Assembly: GCA_033060915.1 (NCBI GenBank)
Contig: CM065384.1
Location: 34,612,001 to 34,676,000 of the forward strand
Direction: 5' to 3'
Length of the DNA stretch: 64,000 nt
Source of the DNA: Euryodendron excelsum
Lineage: Eukaryota > Streptophyta > Magnoliopsida > Ericales > Pentaphylacaceae
Each line of letters begins with the position of its first letter. The first letter of the stretch is position 1. The translations under genes and the position numbers were made by a program. A model generated the notes under the pieces. That model did no database searches and was not told the origin of the DNA. It saw only the letters and a program-made list of their open reading frames with translations. Of the stretch, positions 39,120 through 51,161 are shown piece after piece.

Positions 39120-40400
39120 CGGGAGGCATCGGTGTCCTGGTTTGGAAGTTATACAAACTTTTAAAATTTCAATACTTAGGTTTTCAAAGTTGTGTCAACT
39201 CGGGCGTTGGGGAACCGAAACGGGGAAGAAGGGTTCAGGGAGTGGGAAACTTAGTGGGAGACATTGGTGTGACACGAGTGACGTGTGGGAGTTGACGGCA
39301 CGTCAATCGGTGTTTCGGTTTGAAAGTTATGCAAAGTTTTAGAATTTCAATACTTAAGTTTTTGGAGTTGTGCCGACTCGGCCGTTGGGATATGGAAACG
39401 GGGAGGAAGGGTCCGGGGAGTGCTAAACTTGACGGGAGACACCGGTGTGACACGAGTGACGTGTGGGAGTTGACGGCACGTCAATCGGTGTCCCAGTTTG
39501 AAAGTTATGCAAAATTTTAGAATTTCAATACTTAGGTTTTCGGAGTTGTGCCAACTCGACCGTCAAGGTACCGAAACGGGGAGGAAGGTCCGGAGAGTGC
39601 AAAACTTGACGGGAGACACTGGTGTAACACAAGTGACGTGTGGGAGTTAACGGCACGTCAATCAGTATCCTGGTTTGGAAGTTATGCAAAATTTTAGAAT
39701 TTCAATATTTAGATTTTCGGAGTTGTGTCAACTCGACTGTCGGAGTACCAAAACCAGGAAGAAGGGTTCGAGGAGTGCAAAACTTGACGGGAGACACCAG
39801 TGTGACACAAGTGACGTGCGGGAGTTGACGAAACATCAATCGGTGTCCCGGTTTGGAAGTTATGCAAAATTTTAGAATTTCAATACTTAGGTTTTTGGAG
39901 TTGTGCCAACTCGGCTGTCGGGGTACCAAAATGGGGAGGAAGGGTTCGAGGAGTGCGAAACTTGACAGGAGACACCGGTGTGACACGAGTGACGTGTGGG
40001 AGTTGGCGGCACGTCAATCGGTGTCCCGGTTTGAAAGTTATGCAAAGTTTTAGAATTTTAATACTTAGTTTTTTGGAGTTGTGCCAACTCGGCCGTTGGG
40101 GTACCGAAACGAGGAGGAAGGGTCCGGGGAGTGCGAAACTTGACGGGAGACACCGGTGTGACATGAGTGACGTGTGGGAGTTGACAGCACGTCAATCGGT
40201 GTCCCGGTTTGGAAGTTATGCAAAGTTTAAAATTTTAATACTTAGTTTTTCAGAGTTGTGTCAACTCGGCTGTTGGGGTACCAAAATAGGGAGGAAGGGT
40301 CCAGAGAGTGCGAAACTTGATGGGAGACACCGGTGTGACACGAGTGACGTGTGAGAGTTTGCGGCATGTCAATCGGTGTCTTGGTTTGGAAGTTATGCAA
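39120..40400. repeat. 177/178-bp tandem array, about seven copies, inside MULE 1
   Basis: The word CGTCAATCGGTGTCCCGGTT recurs with small changes near 39,300, 39,478, 39,656, 39,834, 40,012 and 40,190, with truncated copies at the ends. Each unit also carries GGAGACACCGGTGTGACACG and GAGTGACGTGTGGGAGTTGA. The length is in the range of plant satellite monomers. Open frames of 60-130 codons through it are by-products of the repeat. Confidence 0.92.
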
Positions 40401-41021
40401 GTTTTAGTTCAACAGGTTTAAATTTTTATTTTGCTGCTATAAGCGCCATTTAAAGTGACATTTTTTTTTTAAGGATTAAACACCATTTTAAATGACATTT
40501 TTTCAAGAAAATAAAAGTCATTTAAAATGGTATTTTTAAGTGTATTCTTCTCGTATTTTGTCTTTGCATTTTTCTAGAGAAGGGATAAAAATTAAATGTA
40601 AAAACACTTTTAAAAATATATATTTTTAAAAAAAATACTATTTAAAAAAAATAAACCTAAGTTACTGAGTAAAATTAAAACAACACCTACATTGAAAAAT
40701 AAGATAATTTTTTTGCTTCGTCAGAAAAATTTACCTGCGTTGGTGTGAATACTGTCGCCCCATATATTTGCAGGTGTGAAAAGACTTTTTATGGGTCCCA
40801 CTGTTCTCCAATTCCGGGTCAAGTCAATGCCGGCCGGTGGTTTGAAAAGGATCTGTGGCGATGAAGAATTAATATTTGGAGTTGGGAGTGTTGGTGTGTG
40901 TGTGGGTGTGTGGTGTGACTGTGACCGTTGAGTCAATCAACGAAGCAAGCCTATTAATAACACTCAAAATGAACAAGCCCATTAATGGTTCTGTGTCTGT
41001 CAAAGCTCTGAGAGAGAGAGA
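40401..41021. promoter_or_regulatory. MULE 1 right end and presumed promoter/leader of CBP60 gene 2
   Basis: 40,430-40,735 is the AT-rich right terminal region of MULE 1. 40,745-41,021 is single-copy DNA that would hold the promoter and leader of gene 2. It contains a GT-rich run (40,890-40,920) and a short GA run (41,010-41,022) directly before the former start codon. The MULE border is only about 280 bp from that codon, so any upstream promoter elements have been separated from the gene or replaced by transposon sequence. Confidence 0.5.
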
Positions 41022-41412
41022 GTGCCGCAGAATGGACAATTGGAAGAAAATTTCAATGTTGAATCAGAGGAAGCAAGCAACACTCCAAAGGATATGCAAA
41101 GAAGGGTGCCTGCTTTGAGAAGGTGAACTATACTCCCTACTTCATATGCTTTGGGAACTTTATAGTATTGTTGTCACTTCTGGGTGAAAGATAATGGAAA
41201 ATTTGTATGAGAACTGAGTTGGTTATCATGAGAATTTCAATGGGTTTTCTTAAAATATCAGTGGCTACTCTAGCTACATGACAGGAATGAGTTCAATTTT
41301 TGTTTCTAACCCTTCCTTTGGTGACCGTTTAGTGTTGTATCAGAGATAAACGAGGTTGCGAGCAGACCCAGGTTCTATGGAGCCCGAATTGGAGAGCTTA
41401 ATTGGTGGAGTT

Positions 41413-43683
41413 GTAAGAGCATGCCCTCGAACTTTTTTCGTGGTTTTCTTATCGAACTGAATTTTAATATGTTTCTTTGTCAAATTCTGTTTCTATTTCA
41501 TGTTTCATTGCCTTGTGTATTCAATTTCTGCTGAATCCAGTGTTGTGTAGCTTTTGGTTGACTTGACATTGGTGTTATCAATGAGACACAGGGAGCGATG
41601 GTTTCTATTGCTTCTCAGTAATTTCTAACCATGAAAGCAGCAGTCATTCTGGGATTGTTCAGTCTTGGAAGCTCATTGATCTAGTTTTCAATTTTGGTCC
41701 ATTTTTTGGATTCTGTTTGACACGTCAAACCTTGTATCTGCCTTGTAGTGCCTCTTTGTACGAAGCTCTTTGTAGTTTATTCCTCTGGTGACATTCTAGA
41801 TATCCTGAAATTTGGATCATCTTTGTCATTTAAAATTTGTTGCTTGATTTGAGCTCATTGTAAATTTTGCTTGGATGTGTATTTACACTTGCACTTTTCA
41901 CACTCCTCATTCTAAACAGTGGTTAGAACCATTTTATTATGCTGAATTATCTTTGAAGCACATTTTCTTTTCGTGATATGAAGTGGTATTCTTGGCATTT
42001 GAGTGTTATTTCTTTGGGTCTTCTTGGTTCTGTCTTCACCCTTGGAAATTGAGGGCGCAAGTACACAAGACAATAATTATATAACTTGTTTCTTTAGAAT
42101 ACAATTAGGTTTCTTTGACAGGAGGAGTGGAAGATCTCTTGGCTGTGTTTAAGTTCCAAGAAACTGAAATCTTGGAGTTTATACACCAATTTGGTGTGAA
42201 AATTTAGATGGAGCTTTTAAAAATCAGCCAGGAATACTTGTGTGAATGCTATTATATCATTTAGGAAGACCATTTTTGAAAAGTTAAGTAATTCCTGTGC
42301 CTGGTTAGAGAGTCAAGGATGGGATATACTCTTTAGATAGCTGGTCCTTGAAGACCTGCTTTAGAATTCCATTTTTACTGGCGGTTTCCAAGTAAGCAGG
42401 TTCACTAGCAGGGGATTGAGCATACAATTGAGGTTATCCATCTAGGCAGTACAAAATGGTCGGTTTAGGTGGAGATGGCAAGGAGGTGGGTTTGTGACGC
42501 GGGGGGGGGGGGGGGGGGGGTTGCACCTCCACACCCGCATGTGGCTTTTGAAAGAAAATTTGCCAAAGATGTTCCTTTGTTTGTTGGATTAGATGTTGGT
42601 GCTTGTGTTCATATATCCTCTCCCTTGTGTTCAAATTGAAAGTATCCTTGCAAATTTTTGGACTTTGATCATTATTACCTTAACTATATATGAAGACAAA
42701 TAATTTTCAGTTCAGCTTTATAGGATGTCTGATCAGATGATAAGAAGGGAAATGCTTGGTAGTATCATTGTCAAATGTGTTGATAGGCATTTCACTTTTC
42801 TAACTGGAGGTGGAACACTTTGATGTTAGATAGTCCAGTGTTTTCTTTCTGCTCAACCTCTATAATAGAATGCATAGTAAGCAGAGCACAGGGAAGGGAG
42901 GCTGATAGGGTCTGCGGTCCCATTGCAGGTGATGTGTACATAGATAGCATAAGTGATAGTCAACTTTACCACAAAGCATCCCCCCAACCCTGGCGCAACT
43001 GCAGAAATTTCAATATAAACAAGTTTACATAAATAAAAATAGAGGATCAAGGTTTCCTAGGGAAAAAATGGTGTTTGTTTAATCCATCTATTGGAGAGAC
43101 TAAATGTGACCAAGAATTGTGTGAAAATTTAATCAGAAAAAGCTCTGCACTTCTCTGGACATCCTTGAGTTTGTTTTCCCATCCTTTCTGCAGACAAACT
43201 TGTCCAATTATCATACTTGAAAAGCGTAAAAGATGTAATTTCCTGTATTGGTATTTTCAGTCTCAAGCTTCTATTGTTGGCTGTCTTTTAATTTAAGATT
43301 TACTTTTCGTGATATAATATGGATAACTGAATCTGAGATCTTGGAAAGGAACAATCATCTAAAACAATAATTGGGAAGATTAGAGGAACACTTGAACAAT
43401 TAATAACCACATGATGGCTGTATTTGGTGTCAAACTTTGAATAAAGTGCATGAACAAATTTATGTAAATTCACTATAACATAGAACTTCATGACATGAAA
43501 TTTGGCTATGCTTAAATATTGTATATTGCAAAATAAATGTAAGCTCCTGGTGGATTAAAGCAATAAGTGCTAATTTGAACTAATGTTTAGAGCTCATATT
43601 CTATTATTGCTTATGGTTATTCTGTTGTCATGGTGTAGTTGTATACGTAGTAAAATCTTCCTGATGTTACCTTGTTTCTCCAG
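41413..43683 (+). other. Intron 2 of CBP60 gene 2 (2.3 kb)
   Basis: Starts GTAAGAGC after GGAGTT and ends TGTTTCTCCAG. No gene is seen inside. It contains a perfect run of 20 G at 42,501-42,520. Confidence 0.65.
42501..42520 (+). repeat. Poly-G tract of 20 nt
   Basis: Uninterrupted guanines in intron 2 of gene 2, on the transcript strand. It may form a four-stranded G structure; its length may also be an assembly uncertainty. Confidence 0.9.
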
Positions 43684-46396
43684 ATAAATAAGGAAGTTGA
43701 ACTCGCACTGGCAAAACAAAAGCATGTGTGTAACAAGAAATGGTGAGGACATAACGCAAAGGTTTTGGAGTCTAGTAACCCTTATTCAAACTATTATATG
43801 GATGACACACCCTTCCACTTCTTTTTCAGGGACGCTGGGAATGAGATGCATCCTTCTGAATCAAGAAGCTTACAACTACAGTTCTTAAACAAACTCTCGC
43901 TTCCAGTATTGACTGGAACAAAAATTGGAGGAGAGGAATATACCTCCATTAAAGTAGCTTTAGTTGATGGGCTTACTGGTCAAGTTGTTAACTCTGGCCC
44001 TGAAGCCTCAGCAAAAGTGGAAATAGTAGCTATTGAGAAAGATTTTAATGGTTATGAAGGAGATAATTGGACACTTGAAGAGTTCAATAGTAATATTATC
44101 AGCAAAAGGGATGGAAAAAGACCTCTTCTTACTGGAGATGTTTATTTTCATCTTAAAGAAGGCATTGGTTCTATAGGTGGTGTGTACTTTGCGCATACCA
44201 AACGCTGGATGACAAAGTGTGAATTCAGGCTAGGTGCAAGAATTGTGGATGGTTCTCAAGGAGTTAGAGTAAGAGAAGCAAAGACGGAGCCTTTCATTGT
44301 TGAGGACCGCCGTGGAAAATGTGATTATTTCTTGTCCTATTTAATGTTTTTTTTGCACACATCTTTGTCAAGAATGACATTTTTAGTAGCATCTTGGGCA
44401 TTGAAGTGGGTTATGGTAATGGTGGAAAGAGATTGTGACATTTACATTAATTATTTGAAAACATAAATATATATAGAAGTTGGAAATACAATTATTTATT
44501 TTTACCTATATTAACATACAAGTAAAACCCATATGTGAAAAGGACTATGGTTGGAAAATTTATTGGAGGAAGGAAAATATGGGAAAAGTGATGCTCTTGG
44601 AATTTGGGTATTATTTAGTATCCATACCAATTGCCCAGTTTTTATTAGTATTGCTAAGTAAGATCTAGGGTTCATGATATAATACCATGGCTAAAAAGCA
44701 CAGACACTTCTAAGAAGTTGTCGTATCCATGTCAGACACTGACACTCATTGAACACTCCTCGACATGTGTCTGACATGCTTCCAAACATGTCCTGTTATT
44801 TTCAATCTCAAATTTTAGAACCAGATAAGCTTTGGATACTAGGGACACACATGAAACACATTGTAAGTTCAAAGAAAACAACTTGGGATCCAATGATAAA
44901 ACAAAAACAATGTGGATTTATACGATCAAATTGTAAATTTGTTTTCATCTTGTTTTATGTTAAACAATGTTTGAGTTATGGATTGAATGGTGTTTTTTAA
45001 TGTTGAATTAGTGTTATCTTTTTATTTTGATGGTATGTGGATGTTATATTTATGTACCTAACAAATATAAATATCTAAATATTGTTTTTTAGTCGTATCC
45101 CCATCATGTCTATGTCTATGTTTCTTAGACCATGGGAAGGTGATTCATAGTGTCTCACACTGGTTTAAGTGAGATGAATTGTACAATTGTTTTCAAGATG
45201 TAAGCGAGCATAAAAGTTGCCTCAATTTCATTTTTTAACCAGTTTTCTCACACTTGAAACTTTTGAAAAGGGCACAAATTTTGTTTAGTGTCGTATAAGG
45301 TCTCATGTAAGCTAACATTTTAAAGATTTGTTTCCGGAACAGTTTACATCTTCTTCTTTTAGTCTTACTTAAAAGATAAGGTATACTTTTGTTTGTTTAT
45401 ATTATTTCATTTTTAGTTAACTCTATAGATTCTAGGTTTAAATTGAAATGATCAATGTTTGCATCTAAGTAGCATGGATATAGATACAAACATGGATAAG
45501 ACACGATACGAATATCTTAGCATAGAAAATTTTAAACATTCAATAGAAGATAGGGCAAGGACATGGTGATAAATAATTTTTATTATATTTGTGTGAAATA
45601 AAAACAAACCACTTATTTATTATGTGAAAATAATAACAAATCATTCATGTTTTACAGTTATATATTGGAAAAGTAGGAAGAGAAGGAGGGATTAGTATGC
45701 TTTCTTGCAAGAGAATTTCGTTAGATGTTTTGTTAGGCTTTACATAAAAGATTGAGATAGGAGGAAAGGTTAGGGTTGATTAGGGTGTAACATGGTGTAG
45801 TTTTAGAATAGTAAAGGGGGCAAGTAAAGCCCTTCTTAGGAAGAAAACAATAAGCAAAGAAGACAATCAACTTCGGAAGATGGTCAAGGTAGCTTGCTTC
45901 CAAGACACTAAACTATTCCATTTTGATGGACAATGAATCCCAAAAATTTACCAGCTGAGACACCGAAGGAACATTGCAGTGGATCCTTGGGGTTATTTTG
46001 GGCTCACAAAACTTCTTTTATTTTGATAGGGTAAAATAATATTTGTAGACTAAGATAGAGCATTTTGCATAAAACGGGACTCTCATGCGTAGTTATATAG
46101 TAGATACGACTACATAGATATACTTGTTGGGTGCATGTCCAACTAGACATGTTTGATACATATCCTATAGCATTACCCTTATCCATTGTCAAATGTTCCT
46201 CTCCACATATGATACTTTAAAATTATAGAAGAGTCCATGTAACATAGTGTTCAACCTATTTTGATTGAGGTCTTTGCCACAAGCGTGTGCTCATTGAATC
46301 AAATTAGAACTACCAAAATGGACCAAAGGGGGCGATGTTACACCCCCCACCCCCACCCCGACCCCCTTTCTTCGGCCCCAACCTTTGAAAATCTCC

Positions 46397-46519
46397 TTAT
46401 ATATATATATATATATATGTAGTGATACATTGAGCGAGGAAGGACTTTACCTAAATGGCCCCCCTTGAGCTCACCAAGAGTGAGCTATGCAAGATTTCTA
46501 CCACATCATTTTTGATGCA

Positions 46520-46552
<33 letters not shown>
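46397..46552. repeat. (TA)n and (CT)n microsatellites in intron 4 of gene 2
   Basis: A TA tract of about 22 bp at 46,397-46,420 and a perfect CT tract of about 30 bp at 46,522-46,552, separated by a C-rich segment. Confidence 0.9.
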
Positions 46553-46556
<4 letters not shown>

Positions 46557-47059
46557 TATTTATTATTCTATTTATATTTGCTACTCCTCGAAATGGTGCT
46601 CTTTTAGTACGTTATGGTGAACCCAGCGTGACTGTTTGCTGCATTTTGGCCATAAGTATGAATTTTTATTCTTTCTCTTTTGATAAGTGACCATTAGTAT
46701 GAAAGGACATTAAAATTGTGGATTTATAAATGGTGCGTCTATGTCATGTTGAAGCAAATTAAGATAAAAAAGAAAAAATAAAATTAAGAAGCAAGTCAAA
46801 GGCATGTTGAACTCCTATTGAAAGTGGTTGTACTATATAGATAATGGTAGATAACTCTTTTATGTATCCTAATTAGAATAAACCATGTTAATGTGATATA
46901 CCTACACTTAAGGGGTGTAATGTCCCTATAATTTCATGGTTTCTGCGTACACTAAAATAGAAAAATATACACTGACAACAATACTTCCCATTTGACTCTT
47001 CTATTGATTGGGTTGAGTACAGACCTTAGATACTTGTCACAACTTCATGACCATATTTT

Positions 47060-48270
47060 TTTTTATAAAAATAGTAAGAGAACAGGTTGGAAAGGGGGCG
47101 CAACCCATTACTCAAGATGTATACAGAAAGCTATGCATCCAAACTCCTATACGTTGAAAGTATAATACACCGAAAAAATTCACAAAATAGAATAAAGAAA
47201 AAAAGGAGAGGCTCCCTAAGCCAAAAATACAAGGAGACTAGTACCATTCCTTTTAAATAATGAATAGAGCTCTCCACACCATAAAAAGATCTGGTATTTC
47301 TCTCCCTTCCTAAGCACAACATAAGATACAAAGGAGCAGTCACCACCCATGGATAAACTATACTTCAAGAAGCAAAAAGGTCTTTAAATATCTTGGGCAT
47401 CAGCCACTCAATCCCTAAAATGGAGTACATCATGCTCCATACCTCCTTAGCGACTAGGCAATGTAATAAAAGATTATTCACACTTTTCCTTATATTCTTG
47501 CACAAGCAACACCACTTCATTAGAATTTTGCCTCTATCTCAAATTGTCAATCATCAAAATAGCTTCATGAGCCACTGTGCAAGCAAAGAAGGCCACTTTG
47601 TGAGGTGCCTTTGATTGCCAAATCTCCTTCCATGGAAAGGAGAGGTCCCCGTCCCTTATTAGATTTCATAAGATGTAAACAAAGAACTGTCCTTCCTAGA
47701 TCTGTGGGGCTAGAGTTTCTTCCTCCTCAAACTGTATAGAGCACCCTTGAAGCATCCCAAGCGACACCTCAACAACTCGACCTCCCATAAAGCCCTCCCA
47801 AAAGAGGTGTCTATACCATTCTCGCCAGGGAAGAAGTTCAACAGTCTGCCACTGATGCTTCTGGCTAAGTCATAATAAACGTAAAGATTCCGGATATCCT
47901 TAATGTCATCTGCCCACACCATGAATCCTGTCAAAAAATCACCCGATGGCCATTCCCCACTTTGAAGAATTAGAATTTGGATAAGCCTTCCCTCGCTTTC
48001 ATATTACCCTTCCACATATCCACGCCATGAGGTCCTCTACTAGTACCATCCATAAACCAATCTTCATTAGCATTCCATACTTCCCTTCTATCACCCTCCT
48101 CCACAAAGTGCCTCTCTCCAGTGCAAATCCCCATACCACTTTCCTAGCAACACCCTGTTAAACACTTCTTACTTCCAAGTCCCCAAGCCACGTCCCTTTA
48201 ACATATGACCATTTTAAAGGCAAGTTAACTTCTCTAATTGCTCCTATGATTATGTTTTTAGCTATTTGAA
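47060..48270 (-). mobile_element. 5'-truncated LINE (L1-type) fragment, antisense in intron 4
   Basis: On the minus strand, broken frames read like the end of a plant L1-type polymerase protein: a region with WYGDLHWREALC near 48,100 and FVVGNGHRV-like wording near 47,960. Next comes a zinc-binding reverse-transcriptase tail with APHKVAFFACTVAHEA (about 47,560-47,610) and LLLHCLVAKEVWSMM (about 47,420-47,470). It ends near RERNTRSFYGVESS (about 47,265-47,305). A T-run at 47,058-47,066 would be the poly-A tail. The copy has frameshifts and stops and lacks the 5' half. Confidence 0.75.
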
Positions 48271-50096
48271 TTTTCATTTCCATTTTGACTTTTTTTTTAC
48301 AAGAAACAGCCTTAAGCACATAACTTAATGGACATCAAGCTTGCTTATGTATTTATCTATTTCCTCTCCTAGAATAGTAAGTGGAGGCTCAATAAGACTA
48401 TTGAGCTTTGAGATATATCCAGGAGTCACAAATGGTTTCAATAATTATGATCAAGTTGACATAATGTTTTGCAACTAGAAATGATGTTGAAGACTTTTTA
48501 TGCCAATGAAATACACTAAAGAATAAATGGAATCTAAATTCTCTTTGGGGTGCTCCAGTTGATAAAGAATATTTTGGGTATACTTGAATTGGTTCTTGTG
48601 TTTCACACATATACGTCAGAAAGATATGTACATACTGTATCCATTTGCATATTAATTTGCCTATTTAAGGAAAGGGGTTTTTGGTAGTTGTAACGGTATT
48701 ATTCACTTGTTAAGGCATGAAAACCTCCTGAATGTTAGAAAATTATTGAAATCTACTGTTGATCGTCTTAGTCAGATACATCCATCTGATCGATGTCACT
48801 AGGATAAACTATTAAACTGTAATATAGTATTTATGAGTTTACACCAGATGTGTTTTTTTTTGTTGGGGCAACAACTTTTTCTGTGTTTTATTGAATGTGT
48901 ATCAACTTCAACTCTTCTGTGGGAGACACTATAGGGGGAGGCTGTGATCTCACTCTCAGTCTTGAATAGTTTCGATATAATAGTGTAATGAATGCAAATA
49001 GGAATAGTAAGAATTTAATGCTCCAAACTAGTTCTTTTACAAGAAACAGACAATAAGATACTCACCTATGTTATATCTGACAGTCATTTGTAATGTTACT
49101 TTTTTCAAGTCGTTAACTTCCATGTGACAGGTTCATAAACTTACAGTTTTTCAGCATTTGTGGTTTTATCAATGGGCAATGATGTCTTCATATTCTTCCA
49201 TCTTTCTTGGTTCATGACCTGAACTTTAGAGTAATGATGGAGTTATTGCATTTGGTCCCTGGATTGGTTAGAGCACTCGAGGCGTACAAAACCCAGGACA
49301 TAGATTCGGTTCCCTTAATTCTTTTATGAATTCAATAATCTCCATTGTAACATTTATACGTATTTAGTTTTATCTTACATTATTATTTTCTCTCTCTGCG
49401 CCTATATGTTATGAAATGCTATGTACGTGTCTAGCATTTTCTTTTAAATAATTTGAACTTATTGTTGTCTGCTATAATTCTCCTAATTATTTTTGCTGTT
49501 ATCCGTACTAATGGGTTAAAAATATCACACGTGAAACTTATCTGAATGATTTCATTAATGTCTATAACTATCTAAGTGATTGTAGGTGTAGATAGGGAAG
49601 ACATGTTGGTTACTTGAATAATTTGTTTTCTTGTCTTAATGGCTCCATGCACAAGTACAATTCTACGATATTATATTCAAGAAAATCAATTAGAGAAGTT
49701 ATATCATTACATAAACTAGGTTGTCTGAAATCTTTTTTGATATTAAGAAAAAGGAAAAAAAAATCCTATGTAACTGGTGGTTTCTGTTTTCAGTGTACCA
49801 GAAACGCCACCCCCCGTCTTTATCTGATGCAGTCTGGAGATTAGAAAAGATTGGCAAAGATGGTGCTTTTCATAAGCGTCTGAGCAAGGAAAACATTGAC
49901 ACTGTGAAGGATTTTGTGACTCTACTCAATATAAACCCTCAGAGGCTAAAAGATGTAATAGTTGACTGCTCTTTCCTTGATTTTTACCTTTGCAGTACTT
50001 CCGAGTAATATGCTCTACTTGTTTCTATATTTGTGGGACATTTGGAGTTCAAGGCACTTCCTTCCATACTAAATTTGTTGTTTTCTTTATTATTAA

Positions 50097-50292
50097 GGGG
50101 GTGTTTGGATGGGTAGCTTATAAGCTATAAGCTAGTTTTAAAAAGCCACTTTTTCAAATCACTTTTCTAGAAAATTGTGTTAGATATATGCAGCTTTCTT
50201 AAGTCACTTTTTTATGATAAGCCAAACATAATTCAAAAGAGCTATAAGCGAAAGCTATAAGCTACTAAATAAGCTGGGGTCCAAACACCCCC
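50097..50292. mobile_element. Tourist-like (PIF/Harbinger-type) MITE in intron 5 of gene 2
   Basis: 196 bp with terminal inverted repeat GGGGGTGTTTGGA, matched at the right by TCCAAACACCCCC. It is flanked on both sides by TAA (50,094-50,096 and 50,293-50,295), the target preference of PIF/Harbinger elements. The inner parts contain inverted AGCTTATAAGCTATAAGC words, so the whole can fold into a hairpin. Near-perfect ends suggest a young insertion. Confidence 0.88.
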
Positions 50293-51037
50293 TAAGATTT
50301 GTTCATGCATTTTGAGTAGAAGCTTAATTACTTAAATTGTGTGTATGCTTTGATAATTGCTCTTCCTCTTCATTTAGAACATTGCAAAGTCATGTTTGTT
50401 ATCTCACAACAATAGGTCTAGCCTATTGGATTGAGTGACTAAGATATCCAAGGACCCCTCTGTGTTGAGAAGCTACTGGCATGACTGTGGTTACGTATCA
50501 GTTTTAGCTTTCTCAGCACACCGTGCTGAGCACCCTTTGTTCATGCCCGACAAGAACATGTGTCTGTTTTGGGTTTATGGCTTTCCACGAATCCACGCAA
50601 AGCATTTCCTATGTTGGGTGTGTTAAGTTTTTCATGTCATTATGATAAGAATATTTGTTTTCCATGTCAAAATCAATTTGGAAGATAGCTATATTATGCT
50701 ACTGCAAAATAAATGATCTGTTTATGCAGTTCTATTTTTATGACCTTTAATCTCAGGTTTTTCAAGTTGGCAAAAGGATAAACCATTTCCTTTATGTGAA
50801 TTAGAATATTTGTTTTTTGGGGTTCTGCAGATCCTTGGCACCACTATGCCTGCTAAAATGTGGAAGGTCATAATGGACCATGCACAGACATGCACACTCG
50901 ATCAGAGGTTATACTTTTACTGTTCTCCTGGATCTCTGCAGAAAACTGGCGTGGTCTTCAACGTAGTGGGAGAAGTGAGGGGGCTAATTTCAGAATGCCA
51001 GTATGCTGGCATTGATAAGCTGTCTGAAACCGCAAAG

Positions 51038-51161
51038 GCACACTTCCCTGTCATTTGCTATTGGTTTCTTTCTTTGTCTTCCCACCTCCCTTCTTTCATT
51101 TGTGTTCTTTTTTTGTTTTTGGTGTCATTACTTACTTCTTCCTAACCAATATTCTTTTCAG
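51038..51161 (+). other. Predicted GC-AG intron 6 of CBP60 gene 2 (124 nt)
   Basis: Exon end GCAAAG followed by GCACAC, acceptor ATTCTTTTCAG before GTTGATACC. Spacing of the flanking residues matches gene 1 and the family. Unlike gene 1, the intron has an in-frame stop and a length not divisible by three, so it must be removed for exon 7 to be read. A GT lies 13 nt downstream (CCCTGTCATT), but using it shifts the frame. Confidence 0.62.

Larger units (their letters stand above)
28609..40735 (+). mobile_element. Mutator-like element (MULE 1), about 12.1 kb, inactive
   Basis: Left end GGGCAAATTTTCTTGACAAA and right end, on the opposite strand, GGTAAATTTTTCTGACGAAG begin a terminal inverted repeat of about 100 bp or more that also shares AAAATTATCTTATTT and TTAGGTTTA. 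The 9 bp flanks are TGTGATGGT (28,600-28,608) and TGCGTTGGT (40,736-40,744), seven of nine identical, as expected for an old Mutator target duplication. In order it contains subterminal repeats, a mudrA-type transposase pseudogene, a plant-mobile-domain pseudogene, an unknown ORF and a satellite-like array. It sits between the copy A block and the leader of CBP60 gene 2. Confidence 0.82.
44321..49793 (+). other. Intron 4 of CBP60 gene 2 (5.5 kb), expanded by insertions
   Basis: Bounded by AAAAT and GTGATT at the left (a weak donor compared with GTAAGG in gene 1) and TTCTGTTTTCAG at the right. The matching intron of gene 1 is only 0.9 kb. The extra length includes a reverse-oriented LINE fragment (47,060-48,270), AT and CT microsatellites (46,397-46,420, 46,522-46,552) and other unassigned DNA. 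Confidence 0.65.

Noticed and set aside
39110..40354. Series of 60-133 aa frames on both strands
   Set aside because: They repeat with the 177/178-bp array and change frame between units; by-products of a tandem repeat.
44700..45560. Scattered GTGTCTGACA and GGATACG-like words suggesting another transposon in intron 4 of gene 2
   Set aside because: No matching terminal inverted repeats or target duplications could be paired confidently.
51003..51161. Long open frame starting at 51,003 that runs through intron 6 into the repeat array (844 aa)
   Set aside because: The part before 51,162 is in a different frame from exon 6 and lies in the intron; homology to gene 1 begins only at GTTGATACC. 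The true exon 7 starts at 51,162.
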